Source: Alphaproteobacteria bacterium
GTDB lineage: Bacteria; Pseudomonadota; Alphaproteobacteria; UBA9655
Length of the DNA stretch: 53,167 nucleotides
Assembly: GCA_019748065.1 (NCBI GenBank)
Contig: JAIEQB010000003.1
Span: forward strand, 1-53,167
Direction: 5' to 3'
In this document: one piece after another, positions 17,305-26,799 of the stretch
Layout: each line of letters opens with the position of its first letter
Numbering within the stretch: position 1 is the first letter of the stretch
Position numbers and translations under genes: made by a program
The notes under the pieces: model-generated
Seen by the model: only the letters and a program-made list of their open reading frames with translations
Told to the model about the DNA's origin: nothing
Databases searched by the model: none

Positions 17305-17505
17305 CTATATACCGTAGGGCATAAAACGACGTACAATTTTAGCATCACATTCTCTCATGATTGTGGTGCCACGGGCGGTGCGCTTCATTTCATTTGAACG
17401 TTTCCGCATGCCATGTCGTTTACCGGCTTGAGCTGTTATGACTTTACCTGTCGCTGTTAAGCGAAAGCGCTTTTTAACGCTACTCTTTGTCTTTAACTTG
17501 GGCAT
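17305..17505 (-). CDS. rpmI: 50S ribosomal protein L35
   Basis: A 66-residue basic protein with the L35 pattern: [20 protein letters not shown] at the N-terminus and KRHGMRKRS further on. It belongs to the large ribosomal subunit and is co-transcribed with rplT, 12 bp downstream. A sigma70-like promoter lies about 100 bp upstream. The leader between them contains the small hairpin CCTC-TAA-GAGG, which could belong to an L20-responsive leader, although I see no complete conserved structure. Confidence 0.96.
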   Translation of the reverse strand: MPKLKTKSSVKKRFRLTATGKVITAQAGKRHGMRKRSNEMKRTARGTTIMRECDAKIVRRFMPYGI

Positions 17506-17605
17506 TTTCTCACTCTCTAAAGTTGTATAAATTGAGCCCCTCTTAGAGGCGTTCTAGGTCGGCATGCCCGGGAAAAACTCCCTTGCCTGGCTAGATGTGA
17601 AAGCA

Positions 17606-17634
17606 TTTATATCAGGGTGTTCTTGAAAGTACAA
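17606..17634 (-). promoter_or_regulatory. Likely sigma70 promoter of rpmI-rplT
   Basis: On the minus strand a -35 box TTGTAC (plus 17629-17634) and a -10 box TATAAA (plus 17606-17611) are separated by exactly 17 bases. The predicted start lies about 95 bases before rpmI. The 29-bp direct repeat at 17640-17668 ends six bases upstream of the -35 box, so insertion of the cassette left this promoter intact. Confidence 0.55.
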
Positions 17635-17639
17635 GAAAA

Positions 17640-17668
17640 TTTCAAAGAAAGCGTGATTTAGAGAAATA
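17640..17668. repeat. 29-bp direct repeat, outer copy
   Basis: Identical to 18881-18909 over 29 bases. The other copy is the 3' end and stop codon of the alpha/beta hydrolase gene, so this one is a detached duplicate of that gene end. The two copies bracket 1.2 kb carrying a single accessory gene, as attachment sites or an insertion-associated duplication would. Confidence 0.8.
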
Positions 17669-17695
17669 CCTAAAAAAATTCCGTACTTATCCCAA

Positions 17696-18784
17696 CTACC
17701 TATTTATGACAGGAGACTCTTCAAACACTATATCACGTAAATACTTATAATGAGGGTTAAGTTTACGATTAAGATTTTTAACATATTTCTTTAGCGCATG
17801 TACCTTTGTTTTAAGAAATTTCTTTTTTATTTCAGATTTTATTGAATTTTTATTTCTTAAACTATCTATTTTAGAATTAAAGGATTGAATTTTATCCTCG
17901 AGCTTTTCTTTTTTTAATCTTCGCTTAGCTATTTTCTTCAACAACGAATCAAGATTAAGATCTTCTTTTCTTAATATAAACATATTTAGAGGAGCCATGA
18001 CTTCTTCCGTAGGACTTAAATTTGCACCCACTTTCTCTTTTTCAATATAATAACTTATTGTAAGACTTAATAAATTAAATTCTTCCTTAAGATTAATTCT
18101 ATAAAAACAAGATCCACCGAGGCTTGGATCTGCTCCATAAAGCAAAGCCCGAGCCCTTAAATGATCAATAACATTTTTTAAGTGCCAACTCGACGGCTCT
18201 CCTCCAGCTAAGGGTGGATTTTTATATCCCCCCCACTTAATAATTTTATTAAAGTTAGCTCCTTTTTCCGCAAGTGCGTCAATAATTTCAAGTCGAGCCT
18301 CAAGGGGAACATTTCGAGAAACTTCAGGGAATTGGGGATCTAAAGCCACATGAGCCAATGTATAAATCTGACGCCATCCCCAAACTGCTAGTGCTTTATC
18401 ATTCGGATCCTCTACTGCTGATAAAAACTTGCTTACCAAATCTCGTTTGCCAAGAGAGATGGCTAACGCCAAAGGATTCGTCTGATTATAATAAATAGGT
18501 GTAATCTTATCATCTTTACATTTAAGGGAAGCTGGCCCTACCTTTGACGTTACTTGGTTATTATCTAATTCATCTCCATTTTTTAAACTACACAAATAGG
18601 TTAAATTTAAATACTTAGAAACAATACCATATCGCTTTGCAAGAGGGGCTGAATCAAATTCTCTTTCCACAGCGAGTAAATAATCATCAATAGGATTAGC
18701 CTGTATTCGTAAACTTGAAGCTAAGAAAGAGATTACTATGAATGACTTTAAAAATGGATTATTTTTTTTCAATATTTCCACCAA
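17696..18784 (-). CDS. Exported ankyrin-like repeat protein with a basic helical C-terminus
   Basis: A 362-residue protein with a signal peptide (cleavage near IQA, residue 29). Residues about 100-225 show ankyrin-like helices and turns: NPLALAISLGKRDLVSKFL, then EIIDALAEKGANFNK, then LRARALLYGADPS. The repeats are divergent and spaced by long linkers. Residues about 275-350 are very lysine-rich and likely coiled coil. Export plus ankyrin-like repeats is common among host-directed proteins of intracellular bacteria, but its role here is inference. The gene is AT-rich and lies inside a cassette bounded by the 29-bp repeats. Confidence 0.6.
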   Translation of the reverse strand: MVEILKKNNPFLKSFIVISFLASSLRIQANPIDDYLLAVEREFDSAPLAKRYGIVSKYLNLTYLCSLKNGDELDNNQVTSKVGPASLKCKDDKITPIYYNQTNPLALAISLGKRDLVSKFLSAVEDPNDKALAVWGWRQIYTLAHVALDPQFPEVSRNVPLEARLEIIDALAEKGANFNKIIKWGGYKNPPLAGGEPSSWHLKNVIDHLRARALLYGADPSLGGSCFYRINLKEEFNLLSLTISYYIEKEKVGANLSPTEEVMAPLNMFILRKEDLNLDSLLKKIAKRRLKKEKLEDKIQSFNSKIDSLRNKNSIKSEIKKKFLKTKVHALKKYVKNLNRKLNPHYKYLRDIVFEESPVINR

Positions 18785-18880
18785 TACTTAAAAATAATTT
18801 TTAAAAATAACTATATAAAAAAAATATATTTCACCCTATAAAAAACTTTCGATATCCTGTCAATCATAAATCCACAAAAT

Positions 18881-18909
18881 TTTCAAAGAAAGCGTGATTT
18901 AGAGAAATA
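18881..18909. repeat. 29-bp direct repeat, inner copy in the hydrolase 3' end
   Basis: This copy carries the last codons and stop of the hydrolase gene (YFSKSRFL and TGA). It is identical over 29 bases to 17640-17668. The cassette insertion therefore preserved the hydrolase reading frame, as site-specific integration at a gene's 3' end does. Confidence 0.8.
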
Positions 18910-19548
18910 TTTTAAAAACCAGTCTCTTGCAGTTTCAGCCACTTCTTCAAGAGTTCCACTCTCTTCAAACAAGTGGGTTGCATCTTTTATAATCACAAGT
19001 TTTTTTGGACATGTGAGGTGTGAAAGAGCTCTTTCATTTAACTCAATCACAATCTCATCAAGCCCTCCTACAAGCAAAAGTGTTGGCGCCTTCACTTTGG
19101 GAAGGTGGGAATGGGCTAAATCAGGGCGGCCGCCGCGAGAAACAATGGCCCTGATAAGGTGGGGTGTGCGCGTTTCAGCAATCAAGGCTGCAGCAGCCCC
19201 CGTGCTTGCGCCAAAGTATCCAAGGTTTAAATTTTTCGTTGTAGAATTTTTTATGACCCAGTCAGTCGCTTTTTCTAAGCGCTCTGAAAGAAGTTCTATA
19301 TTAAAACGAAGCTCTCGCGTTCTTTCGTCAATCACTTCTTCTTCTGCGGTCAACAAATCGAAGAGCAACGTTGCAATCCCTGCCTCATTCAAAACCTGTG
19401 CCACATATCGATTTCGAGGACTTTTGCGGCTACTCCCGCTTCCATGAGCAAATAACACGAGGCCATAAGCATCTTGTGGGATCGTCAACCCTCCCTCAAG
19501 TTTGAGCTTACCAACGGGTATTTGTACAAGTATTTCCGTGGCTTTCAT
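18883..19548 (-). CDS. Alpha/beta hydrolase, dienelactone-hydrolase type
   Basis: A 221-residue cytoplasmic hydrolase. The expected triad is visible: Ser115 in GASTGA, Asp164 in GGLDEIV and His192 in DATHLFEE. An oxyanion loop FAHGSGSS lies at 33-40. The DLLTAEEEVIDERTRELRFN segment is typical of a group of uncharacterised dienelactone-like hydrolases often found beside phosphoribosyltransferase domains; no such domain is present here. The substrate is unknown. Its last codons are duplicated at 17640-17668. It lies downstream of birA, separated by about 57 bp. Confidence 0.8.
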   Translation of the reverse strand: MKATEILVQIPVGKLKLEGGLTIPQDAYGLVLFAHGSGSSRKSPRNRYVAQVLNEAGIATLLFDLLTAEEEVIDERTRELRFNIELLSERLEKATDWVIKNSTTKNLNLGYFGASTGAAAALIAETRTPHLIRAIVSRGGRPDLAHSHLPKVKAPTLLLVGGLDEIVIELNERALSHLTCPKKLVIIKDATHLFEESGTLEEVAETARDWFLKYFSKSRFL

Positions 19549-19605
19549 AAATCACGCCTCGTTATCTTATTATAGGATAGAAGGTTTTAGTTTCAAAAGT
19601 TTTAA

Positions 19606-20349
19606 TTAAGCTGCGTTGGAAGAGTCAACCTTATCCAACACATCTCCCGCAATTAGCTCAAAACGTCCTTGGGGCGACTTGAGAATGAGAAGCCCCTCTT
19701 CCGTAATACCTTCAAAAGTGCCTGTAAAGGTTTTCTTACCACAATCAAAGGTAATGGTTTGCCCCAGTCGAGCTGCACGCTTCATCCACAGCTTATGAAC
19801 GGAGACAAAGCCTTCCTTTTTCCAAAGAGAAATAAATCGATCCAGGGAAGACGCCACACTATGGACAGTGTCTTGGAGGGATAAATAAATCCCCTCATTC
19901 TCAAAGGACGTAGCTGGAAAGCGTGTCTCTTCAGGATAGGATTTCAAATTCAAACCGCACCCAATCAAATAGGCCGTTTTTCCTTTTTCAGGAAGGGTCA
20001 GTGCTTCTAGCAAAAGACCTCCTACCTTTTTTCCGTTGAGAAGAATATCATTCGGCCATTTGTAGGTGAGACTCTCTGTGGGAGGTATAAGAGAACAGAG
20101 CTCCTCACCGATGGCAACGCAGGCCACAAAGGAAAGCTGGGCAGCTTGTGACAAAGGAAGAGTCGAATAGGTAGCATAGGTAAGATGTACATTGCCCACG
20201 GTCGAACCCCACACGCGCCCACGGCGGCCGCGCCCTCCCACCTGCTGTGCAGCTACAATAACTGTGCCCTCTTCCGCTCCCTGCAGCACCCGTGAGCGGG
20301 CCTCATCCATCGTACTATTCAGAACGTCAAAAAAATAAAAAGATGTCAT
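19606..20349 (-). CDS. birA: Biotin--[acetyl-CoA-carboxylase] ligase
   Basis: BirA activates biotin with ATP and attaches it to the biotin carboxyl carrier protein. The nucleotide and biotin loop GGRGRRGRVWGS lies at 38-49, and the catalytic strand TYKWPNDILLNGKKVGGLL follows. The 247-residue form has no N-terminal helix-turn-helix, so it is a ligase without repressor function. It follows nuoN by 9 bp, an arrangement common in alphaproteobacteria, so it is probably read from the nuo operon. Confidence 0.93.
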   Translation of the reverse strand: MTSFYFFDVLNSTMDEARSRVLQGAEEGTVIVAAQQVGGRGRRGRVWGSTVGNVHLTYATYSTLPLSQAAQLSFVACVAIGEELCSLIPPTESLTYKWPNDILLNGKKVGGLLLEALTLPEKGKTAYLIGCGLNLKSYPEETRFPATSFENEGIYLSLQDTVHSVASSLDRFISLWKKEGFVSVHKLWMKRAARLGQTITFDCGKKTFTGTFEGITEEGLLILKSPQGRFELIAGDVLDKVDSSNAA

Positions 20350-20358
20350 AAACCCCTT

Positions 20359-21840
20359 TTAAATTGGAAGGGCAAGAGCTGCTCGCTGAGCAAGTTCAAG
20401 CACTCCGTTGGGAAACAAAAAGAATACTAAAATAATAGCAGCACAGATGTTCAATACAACTATAATTTCTGGTGATAAAACAAGAAGTTGCCCATGGGAC
20501 GCTGAGGGCGTTTCCGGAAGAGCATCAAAATACATCACTTTGACAATTTTCAGATAATAGTAAGAGGCCACAACCGATGTCAGAACACCAATAATCGCTA
20601 GGTAAAAAAGGCCCGCCGAAATTGCTGCTTTAAAAACGTACAATTTTGCAAAAAACCCCGCAAGGGGAGGAATTCCCGCCATAGAAAACATAAAGACAGC
20701 CAAAATAAAACTTAGCCTTGGGTGGAGCAGAGAAATCCCCTTTAAATCCTCAATTTCCTGAACGCCTTCCGGGGTCTTCCCTTTAAGGGATAAAAGACAG
20801 GCAAAAGTACCCATAAACATGACAAGATAAATCGTCAGGTAAACAAAGACGGATTGAATTCCTTCATCATTTCCAGAGGCAATCCCTATCAAAACATACC
20901 CCATTTGACCAATCGCACTATAGGCCAAAAGCCGCTTTAGGTCCGTCTGCCCTAGAGCTGCAAAAGCACCTACAATCATGGAGGCTGCAGATATAAAAAT
21001 TATCAAAGATTGCCATTCTCCATAAAGCAAGAGGAAGGGGGACGCCATAAGACGCAAGAAAACAACCATGGCCGCAACTTTCGGCACACCGCCAATAAAT
21101 GCCGTGACGGGGGTAGGACATCCCTGATATACATCGGGCGTCCACATATGAAAGGGAACGGCCGACACTTTGAAGGCAAGGGCAGCCATAATAAAGATAA
21201 GACCTACAAAAAGGCTTAAAGAAAGGTCGTTCACACTTTCTGCTCGAATAACAGAGGAGATAATGTCGAAATTCGTTGCCCCCGTAAAGCCATACATAAG
21301 GCTTACACCGTAAAGGAAAAGCCCGGTTGCAAAGGCACCTAGAATAAAATATTTCAACGCCGCCTCAGAGACGCGAGGATGATCACGCTGAAGGGCGGCA
21401 AGCACATAAAGGGACAACCCTTGCATCTCCATTCCTATGAACAAAATAATAAAATCATTGGCTTCCACCATCAAAAGCATACCAAGGGTTGCCAATAAAA
21501 CAAGAGGCGGGTATTCAAAGGAGGTCAGGTTTTCCTTCATCATAGAAGGCACCGACATAGCCAGGGTTCCTAAGGAGCCCAAAAGAATCAACGCTTTTGC
21601 AAAGAAGATAAAATCATCTTGCTTGATTTGCCCTTCAAAGGTCACCCAAGATTGACCTGCTTCATTTTGAAAAATCAAATAAAACAGGGCGAGGCCTAAG
21701 GCCAGCAACCCATAATGAACGGAACGACGAAAAGATCTTTTTTTAACAAAGGAGCCTTCCATTAAAATAAGAAGCGCTGAAAGAGCCAAGAACACTTCAG
21801 GAAGAATCAAACTAAAGTCTGGTATATAAAACCCAGTCAT
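20359..21840 (-). CDS. nuoN: NADH-quinone oxidoreductase subunit N
   Basis: One of the three antiporter-like proton-pumping subunits in the membrane arm of complex I. The 493-residue protein has about 14 hydrophobic segments. Family motifs include the discontinuous-helix region AALKYFILGAFATGLFLYG, FKVSAVPFHMWTPDVYQG with its pumping Lys and nearby Pro, and LAYSAIGQMGYVLIG. It closes the nuo operon, 4 bp after nuoM and 9 bp before birA. Confidence 0.96.
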   Translation of the reverse strand: MTGFYIPDFSLILPEVFLALSALLILMEGSFVKKRSFRRSVHYGLLALGLALFYLIFQNEAGQSWVTFEGQIKQDDFIFFAKALILLGSLGTLAMSVPSMMKENLTSFEYPPLVLLATLGMLLMVEANDFIILFIGMEMQGLSLYVLAALQRDHPRVSEAALKYFILGAFATGLFLYGVSLMYGFTGATNFDIISSVIRAESVNDLSLSLFVGLIFIMAALAFKVSAVPFHMWTPDVYQGCPTPVTAFIGGVPKVAAMVVFLRLMASPFLLLYGEWQSLIIFISAASMIVGAFAALGQTDLKRLLAYSAIGQMGYVLIGIASGNDEGIQSVFVYLTIYLVMFMGTFACLLSLKGKTPEGVQEIEDLKGISLLHPRLSFILAVFMFSMAGIPPLAGFFAKLYVFKAAISAGLFYLAIIGVLTSVVASYYYLKIVKVMYFDALPETPSASHGQLLVLSPEIIVVLNICAAIILVFFLFPNGVLELAQRAALALPI

Positions 21841-21844
21841 CTTT

Positions 21845-23401
21845 TTATTGCCCTCTTCTTAAATACGCCACTTCAAGGAATTTTTTTGGGTTTACCAGGA
21901 GATTTCCATCCACTTCAAGAGCTAAATTAAATTGATCAATTACCTTTGCTACAGACGCCTCAGCCAGGATCAAAACTGGCGTGGGATAGAGTCCAAAAAG
22001 AAGAATACTTGTCGCAAGCGGTCCAAGCACTATCTTCTCACGCCAATCAAGATCTGTGAGCCCTTTAAGCCTGGGGTTAGAAAGCTGTCCAAAAACAACC
22101 CTCCGATAAAGCCAAAGAGCATAAGCAGCACCCAAAACTATGCCAGTCGTGGCCAAAAGAGTTGCCCATGTATTGGCTTGGAAAGCTCCCAAGAGAACAA
22201 GAAATTCGCCCACAAATCCACTCGTTCCAGGAAGACCAATTGAGGCCAAGATAAAAAACATAAAGAAGGTCGCATAGCGGGGCATGATGTGAACAATCCC
22301 TCCATAATCGGCAATCTCTCGGCTATGAAGCCGGTCATAGATAACGCCTACACAAATAAAGAGAGCCGCAGAGACAAGACCGTGACTCACCATTTGCATA
22401 ATAGCCCCTTGAATGCCTTGGGCATCGGCCGTGAAAATTCCTAAGGTCACAAACCCCATATGAGCCACTGAAGCATAGGCAATCAGTTTTTTCATATCTT
22501 TTTGGACCAGGGCAACGAGAGAGGTATAGATAATCGCAATAATACTAAGAGTAAAAATCATGGGAGTGAAGTAGGAAGAAGCCTCGGGAAACATGGAAAG
22601 TGAAAACCGAATAAATCCATATCCGCCCATTTTCAGAAGAACGCCCGCTAAAATAACCGACCCCGCCGTTGGAGCTTCCACGTGCGCATCAGGCAACCAA
22701 GTGTGAAGAGGCCACATGGGAATTTTGACCGCAAAAGAAGCAAAGAAAGCGAGCCATAGCCACGTTTGAATTTGGGGATCAAATGGCGTCACAAGAGCAG
22801 CAGGAATCGAGCTACTTCCTACCTCAAAATAGATATAAATGATGGCCAGCAAGCTTAGAACTGAGCCTAAAAGGGTATAGAGAAAGAATTTAAAGGCTGC
22901 ATAAATACGATTAAGCCCTCCCCAAATGCCAATGATCAAAAACATAGGAATCAGCACACTTTCAAAGAAAAGATAAAAGAGGATAAAATCAAGGGCTGAA
23001 AACATCCCCAGCAAAAAGGTTTCCAAGACCAAAAAAGCTACCATATACTCGGAAACTTTGTCTTGGATAGACGTCCAACTTACCAGTACACAAATGGGGA
23101 CGAGAAAGGCGGAGAGAAGAAACAAAGGCAAAGAAATGCCATCCAGCCCTACATGATAACTTATATTTAAGAGGGGCATCCATTGGAATTTATCTTGAAG
23201 CTGAAATTCAGAAGAGGAAGCATCAAAGTTCCACCATAAGGTTACAGCAAGCCCCCAGGTTACAAGGGAAGTCCACAAGGCCACCCAGCGGGCATTCATG
23301 GCAAGGGAAGTTTGCTTATTTCCCCAATTCAAGAGAATCACAAAAGCTCCCAGAAGAGGGAGAAAAATGGTGATACTTAACAGAGGAAGTGATGTCAGCA
23401 T
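21845..23401 (-). CDS. nuoM: NADH-quinone oxidoreductase subunit M
   Basis: The second antiporter-like subunit of complex I, 518 residues with about 14 transmembrane helices. The key conserved Glu of helix 5 is in FYLFFESVLIPMFLIIG. The proton-channel helix FAVKIPMWPLHTWLPDAHVEAP and the YASVAHMGFVTLG segment are typical. It lies between nuoL (9 bp upstream) and nuoN (4 bp downstream), consistent with one polycistronic message. Confidence 0.97.
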   Translation of the reverse strand: MLTSLPLLSITIFLPLLGAFVILLNWGNKQTSLAMNARWVALWTSLVTWGLAVTLWWNFDASSSEFQLQDKFQWMPLLNISYHVGLDGISLPLFLLSAFLVPICVLVSWTSIQDKVSEYMVAFLVLETFLLGMFSALDFILFYLFFESVLIPMFLIIGIWGGLNRIYAAFKFFLYTLLGSVLSLLAIIYIYFEVGSSSIPAALVTPFDPQIQTWLWLAFFASFAVKIPMWPLHTWLPDAHVEAPTAGSVILAGVLLKMGGYGFIRFSLSMFPEASSYFTPMIFTLSIIAIIYTSLVALVQKDMKKLIAYASVAHMGFVTLGIFTADAQGIQGAIMQMVSHGLVSAALFICVGVIYDRLHSREIADYGGIVHIMPRYATFFMFFILASIGLPGTSGFVGEFLVLLGAFQANTWATLLATTGIVLGAAYALWLYRRVVFGQLSNPRLKGLTDLDWREKIVLGPLATSILLFGLYPTPVLILAEASVAKVIDQFNLALEVDGNLLVNPKKFLEVAYLRRGQ

Positions 23402-23410
23402 TTTTTCCCT

Positions 23411-25339
23411 TTATCCCCAAAAATACAAAGCTATCATAAGGGTAATCCCAATGATCATGGCAAAAGCATAGTGATAGACATACCCCGTTTGCAGACGGCA
23501 TAAAAGGCCTCCGCTTACCAGGCTTAAAAATCCAAGACCGTTCGGGCCAAGTCCATCAATAACCTCTTGATCTCCTTCTTCCCAAAGAACCTGACTTATC
23601 TTAAAGGTTGGGGTGACAAACATCCAGTTATAAACCTTATCGAAATACCATTGATGATACAAAAAGCCATACAAATGTTTAAAAGTTTGAGAAAGTTTTT
23701 CTGGCAATGAGGGAACAAATTGATACAAAAGGTAGGCAATGGCAATGCCTAAAAGGGCTGCAATCGTCGGGGCCCAATGAACCCACCTCACCACATGGTG
23801 GGCAGCAGCTATAACCTCATCTTGCGGTAATACAAAAATAGCCGTGCCCCAAAATGAGGTCTCTTCTCCAACAAACAGGGCATCCAGAAGAATGCCGGAA
23901 AAAACAGATCCTACGGCAAGGATAATGATGGGAATCAGCATAATAAGGGGCGATTCATGAATATGGCCCATAACCGTATCGTCCGCTCTTGGTTTGCCAT
24001 TAAAAGTAAGAAGAAGAAGACGCCAGGCATAAAAAGCTGTCAAAATGGCCGCAAAAATACCGCCCCAAAAGGCAATTTTTCCTACGGGTAGTTGAGACAC
24101 CCAATCCGCCTCTAAGATCATATCCTTTGAATAAAACCCGGCAAAAAAAGGAAGACCGGCAAGGGCTAAACTTCCTACCCACATCACTGCATAGGTGACA
24201 GGAATAAACCGCCAAATACCGCCCATTTTTTGAATATTATGCTCGTCAGACATAGCATGGATTACCGAACCTGCCCCAAGGAAAAGGAGAGCTTTGAAAA
24301 AAGCATGGGTCGTCAAATGAAACATGGACGCACTATAGGCAGAAAGGCCAGCTGCCATGAACATATACCCCAGCTGACTACAAGTGGAATAGGCAATGAT
24401 GCGTTTAATATCATTTTGCACGCAGGCAATGGTTGCTGCCATAATTGCGGTAGCGGTACCGATGAGGGTAATAAATTCCCGCGCCAAGGGCGCATATTCT
24501 AAGAGAGGCGAGATGCGAACAACCAAGAATACTCCCGCCGTCACCATAGTAGCTGCATGAATGAGGGCTGAGACCGGCGTTGGGCCTTCCATAGCATCAG
24601 GAAGCCATGTATGGAGGCCAATTTGAGCAGATTTTCCCATGGCCCCAAAAAAGAACAAAAATGAAGCTAAAGTTAATGCTGGAAACTGCCAATTTAAAAA
24701 TGTGATTGTCTCTTGTTTATGCTCTTCCACAATTTCAAAAACCGCAAGGAAATCAAGGGTCTCAAAAAGGCTAAAGATGATGATAATGCCAAGAATAAAC
24801 CCAACATCTCCAATTCTATTAAGCAAAAAAGCTTTAATCGCCGCCGCATTGGCGCGCTCCCGATCATACCAGTACCCAATCAAAAGATAGGAGCACAGCC
24901 CTACCCCTTCCCATCCAAAAAACATTTGGAGAAAATTGGGCGCCGTCACTAAGGTCAGCATGAAAAAGGTAAAGAGACTTAAATATCCCATAAAGCGTGG
25001 GATGCCGGGATCTTCCTTCATATAACCAATAGAATACAGATGAACCATAAAGGAAACCAGGGTAACAACGACCATCATGACAAGGCTTAAACTATCAATT
25101 TGAAGCCCCCAAGCCACATCAAACAATTCCACATGAATCCATGTGAACAGAGAGACAACAAGGGTTTCCTCCTTTAATCCCATTTTAAAGAAGAGATAAA
25201 GAGCTAGAGAGGTCGAGAGGCCCATCAAAGCGGAGGTAGAAATTTGAGAAAAACGATCTCCTAATTTTTCGCCAAGGGCACCTGCAAGGACAAATCCCAG
25301 AAGCGGTAAAAACACAATGAGGAGGGCAAGTGTAGTCAT
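23411..25339 (-). CDS. nuoL: NADH-quinone oxidoreductase subunit L
   Basis: The distal antiporter-like subunit of complex I, 642 residues. It carries the long lateral helix at the C-terminus in addition to the core helices. The helix-5 glutamate is in FGWEGVGLCSYLLIG. The proton-path motif GKSAQIGLHTWLPDAMEGPTP and YSTCSQLGYM are intact. It follows nuoK by 3 bp. The length agrees with other alphaproteobacterial NuoL proteins. Confidence 0.97.
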   Translation of the reverse strand: MTTLALLIVFLPLLGFVLAGALGEKLGDRFSQISTSALMGLSTSLALYLFFKMGLKEETLVVSLFTWIHVELFDVAWGLQIDSLSLVMMVVVTLVSFMVHLYSIGYMKEDPGIPRFMGYLSLFTFFMLTLVTAPNFLQMFFGWEGVGLCSYLLIGYWYDRERANAAAIKAFLLNRIGDVGFILGIIIIFSLFETLDFLAVFEIVEEHKQETITFLNWQFPALTLASFLFFFGAMGKSAQIGLHTWLPDAMEGPTPVSALIHAATMVTAGVFLVVRISPLLEYAPLAREFITLIGTATAIMAATIACVQNDIKRIIAYSTCSQLGYMFMAAGLSAYSASMFHLTTHAFFKALLFLGAGSVIHAMSDEHNIQKMGGIWRFIPVTYAVMWVGSLALAGLPFFAGFYSKDMILEADWVSQLPVGKIAFWGGIFAAILTAFYAWRLLLLTFNGKPRADDTVMGHIHESPLIMLIPIIILAVGSVFSGILLDALFVGEETSFWGTAIFVLPQDEVIAAAHHVVRWVHWAPTIAALLGIAIAYLLYQFVPSLPEKLSQTFKHLYGFLYHQWYFDKVYNWMFVTPTFKISQVLWEEGDQEVIDGLGPNGLGFLSLVSGGLLCRLQTGYVYHYAFAMIIGITLMIALYFWG

Positions 25340-25342
25340 CTT

Positions 25343-25651
25343 TTAACCCTTCATCAGGGGGATCTCCCCCACAGAAATATCACCGCGATTGCGAAAGTAA
25401 ACCACAAGAATGGCAAGCCCAATGGCCGCTTCAGCTGCTGCCACTGTCAGTACAAAAAGAGAAAACACTTGCCCCACCAAATCACCAAGGTATTGAGAAA
25501 AAGCCACAAAGTTTACATTCACTGCCAGGAGAATAAGTTCAATGGACATTAAAATGACGATCACATTACGACGATTCAAAAAGATACCAATACTCCCAAT
25601 TGCAAATAGGAGCGCTGCTACGATGAGATAATGATCGAGGCTTATAATCAC
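25343..25651 (-). CDS. nuoK: NADH-quinone oxidoreductase subunit K
   Basis: A 102-residue membrane subunit with three transmembrane helices that links the quinone-side subunits to the antiporter modules. Its two buried glutamates are visible in [15 protein letters not shown] and in the [10 protein letters not shown] helix. The length is standard. It lies 23 bp after nuoJ and 3 bp before nuoL. Confidence 0.96.
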   Translation of the reverse strand: MIISLDHYLIVAALLFAIGSIGIFLNRRNVIVILMSIELILLAVNVNFVAFSQYLGDLVGQVFSLFVLTVAAAEAAIGLAILVVYFRNRGDISVGEIPLMKG

Positions 25652-25674
25652 TTATTTTTCCACTTATTCTTCTC

Positions 25675-26289
25675 TCAAACCCCTGATCCGCTTGGAATAT
25701 CCACAAGTCGCAAACTGTCTTTAGCTTGCCGAGCCTGTTGATCTCCAACTTTTTGTCTCCGCACGCCTTCCCGATGACGTAAGGTTAAAACAATGGCGCC
25801 GATCATCGCCACAAGTAAAATGAGCCCTGCTCCCTGAAAAGCAAGAGCATAATGGGTATATAACAGATTTCCTAAAGCTTGTGTATTCGAAACATTAAGA
25901 CCCGTCATAGGGGCTGTGGTTAAATCAAAGGCCTCAGGAGAGGTGTGCCACCCTATCCCCATCAGAAGCAGCTCAGCCAACAGAACGCCGCCAATAAGGG
26001 CACCCATGAGAGAATAGCTTTTAATATTTTGTCGAATCTCACCTAAATCGATATTCAGCATCATCACAACAAAGAGGAAAAGAACCGCAACGGCCCCTAC
26101 ATAAACCACAACCAAAATCATGGCGAGGAATTCGGCACCAGCGAGGACAAAAAGGCCAGCCGCATTGAAAAAGGCGACAATCAAAAAGAGAGCTCCATGA
26201 ACCGTATTCCGTGAGGTCACCACCATAAGGGCGGCCATCAAAAGTACGCCTGAGAAAACATAAAAAAGAAGGACGGTTATATTGAGCAT
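25675..26289 (-). CDS. nuoJ: NADH-quinone oxidoreductase subunit J
   Basis: A 204-residue membrane subunit of complex I with five hydrophobic helices. The third helix contains the conserved LVVYVGAVAVLFLFVVMML pattern with its pi-bulge. A hydrophilic C-terminal tail of about 30 residues follows the last helix (LTLRHREGVRRQKVGDQQ). It starts 9 bp after nuoI ends. The order nuoI-nuoJ-nuoK is the standard one. Confidence 0.95.
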   Translation of the reverse strand: MLNITVLLFYVFSGVLLMAALMVVTSRNTVHGALFLIVAFFNAAGLFVLAGAEFLAMILVVVYVGAVAVLFLFVVMMLNIDLGEIRQNIKSYSLMGALIGGVLLAELLLMGIGWHTSPEAFDLTTAPMTGLNVSNTQALGNLLYTHYALAFQGAGLILLVAMIGAIVLTLRHREGVRRQKVGDQQARQAKDSLRLVDIPSGSGV

Positions 26290-26298
26290 TATTTTTCT

Positions 26299-26799
26299 CT
26301 ACCTCCCCAAGGCTTCTCGTTCAAGACGTTCGGCAATTTCAACTTCCCAGCGATCCCCATTGGAGAGAAGCTTATCCTTATCATAATAAAGCTCTTCCCG
26401 CGTTTCCGTTGAAAACTCAAAATTAGGGCCTTCTACAATGGCATCCACGGGACATGCTTCTTCACACAGCCCACAATAAATACATTTTGTCATATCAATG
26501 TCATAGCGGGTTGTACGGCGGCTCCCATCTTCCCGCTCCTCCGCTTCAATGGTAATGGCTTGAGCAGGGCAAACAGCCTCACAAAGTTTGCAGGCAATAC
26601 AACGCTCCTCCCCATTGGGATAGCGCCTCAGGGCATGCTCGCCACGAAAGCGGACGGATAAGCTGCCTTTTTCATAGGGATACATCAAGGTCACTTTTTT
26701 CTTAAACATATATCTTAAGGTTAAGTACATGCCGGAGAGAAGATCCAGCAGAAAGAAGGTTTTAAAAACCTTAAAGAGAGGATGAGAAGTCATCTTCAT
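26299..26799 (-). CDS. nuoI: NADH-quinone oxidoreductase subunit I
   Basis: The peripheral-arm subunit holding two [4Fe-4S] clusters (N6a and N6b) just before the terminal cluster N2. Both cysteine sets are intact: [12 protein letters not shown] and [13 protein letters not shown] start it at the ATG at 26797-26799, which overlaps the nuoH stop as ATGA and gives the usual length of 166 residues. The frame is open further up to 26880, but that part is nuoH shadow rich in odd cysteines. Confidence 0.95.
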   Translation of the reverse strand: MKMTSHPLFKVFKTFFLLDLLSGMYLTLRYMFKKKVTLMYPYEKGSLSVRFRGEHALRRYPNGEERCIACKLCEAVCPAQAITIEAEEREDGSRRTTRYDIDMTKCIYCGLCEEACPVDAIVEGPNFEFSTETREELYYDKDKLLSNGDRWEVEIAERLEREALGR

